5,540 nucleotides of DNA from Anaerolineae bacterium (GTDB taxonomy: Bacteria; Chloroflexota; Anaerolineae; 4572-78; J111). Under the pieces are notes generated by a model. It did no database searches, was not told the origin of the DNA, and worked only from the letters and a program-made list of their open reading frames with translations. The stretch lies in contig JAGRBY010000495.1 of assembly GCA_020433835.1 (NCBI GenBank), forward strand, positions 1 to 5,540. The letters run 5' to 3'. Position numbers and translations under genes: made by a program. This document shows, piece after piece, positions 5,458-5,540 of the stretch; the stretch's first letter is position 1; every line of letters begins with the position of its first letter.

Positions 5458-5540
5458 TTGAAGTTTTTTCGAAAATTTTTCTCCCAATCAAAAGTTGATG
5501 TTGTTCCTACAGAACTCCAACCGCTATCGGGCGAAAATGG
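5458..5540 (+). CDS. Possible start of a next gene (partial, unknown)
   Basis: A frame open from 5410 to the window end has only one usable start, TTG at 5458. It gives 27 codons beginning MKFFRKFFSQSKVDVV, a basic, Phe-rich N-terminus with no recognisable motif. The ribosome binding site is poor (CGGGA at 5445-5449), which weakens the call. It begins 70 bases after the kinase stop with no clear terminator between (only a 4-bp TTGC/GCAA stem near 5417-5431), so it would be co-directional and perhaps co-transcribed. Phosphatase or FHA genes often neighbour such kinases, but nothing here identifies one. Confidence 0.35.
   Translation, partial: MKFFRKFFSQSKVDVVPTELQPLSGEN

Noticed and set aside
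1..5540. CRISPR array, insertion sequence, tRNA or other mobile signature
   Set aside because: No regularly spaced direct repeats, transposase motifs, terminal inverted repeats or tRNA-like cloverleaf were seen. The only periodic repeats are the protein-coding linker and propeller.

Overview
The window looks like chromosomal DNA of a bacterium, most likely from the Chloroflexota (Anaerolineae-like). The main reason is the Ser/Thr kinase. Its FRDLKPSN catalytic loop, GTEGYSPPEQY activation segment and the phrase RLCALKEM match a kinase subfamily I recall from that phylum. Base composition is moderate and looks even across the window. I see no insertion sequence, tRNA, rRNA, CRISPR array or phage gene. 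The assignment rests on recall of protein families, not on a search.

Layout. On the minus strand, read right to left, are a single-domain response regulator (2990-2619), a hairpin terminator (2543-2508), polyphosphate kinase ppk1 (2358-211) and, 35 bases later, the first 58 codons of a glucokinase (175-1) that runs off the left edge. On the plus strand, divergent from the response regulator, is a 711-residue Ser/Thr kinase fused to an eight-repeat PQQ-type beta-propeller (3252-5387). A possible next gene starting with TTG at 5458 runs off the right edge.

Regulation. The 261-bp divergent spacer (2991-3251) holds the best regulatory signals. Facing the kinase are two sigma70-type promoters (TTGACG-18-TATAAT and TTGCAT-17-TATAAT). 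Facing the response regulator is an extended -10 promoter. The upstream kinase promoter would make an mRNA that includes an 18-codon leader ORF whose stop codon overlaps the kinase ribosome binding site. The downstream promoter would make an mRNA without that ORF.

How the genes may work together. The ppk1-glk pair looks like one transcription unit linking phosphate or energy storage to entry of glucose into glycolysis. The response regulator and the propeller kinase form a divergent signalling pair. No histidine kinase, phosphatase or DNA-binding output domain is seen in the window, so the signal, substrates and outputs cannot be read from the sequence. No wholly new system is evident. The most interesting points are the apparently cytoplasmic kinase-propeller fusion with its Tyr-Pro linker, the two-promoter leader-ORF arrangement, and the ppk1-glk coupling.
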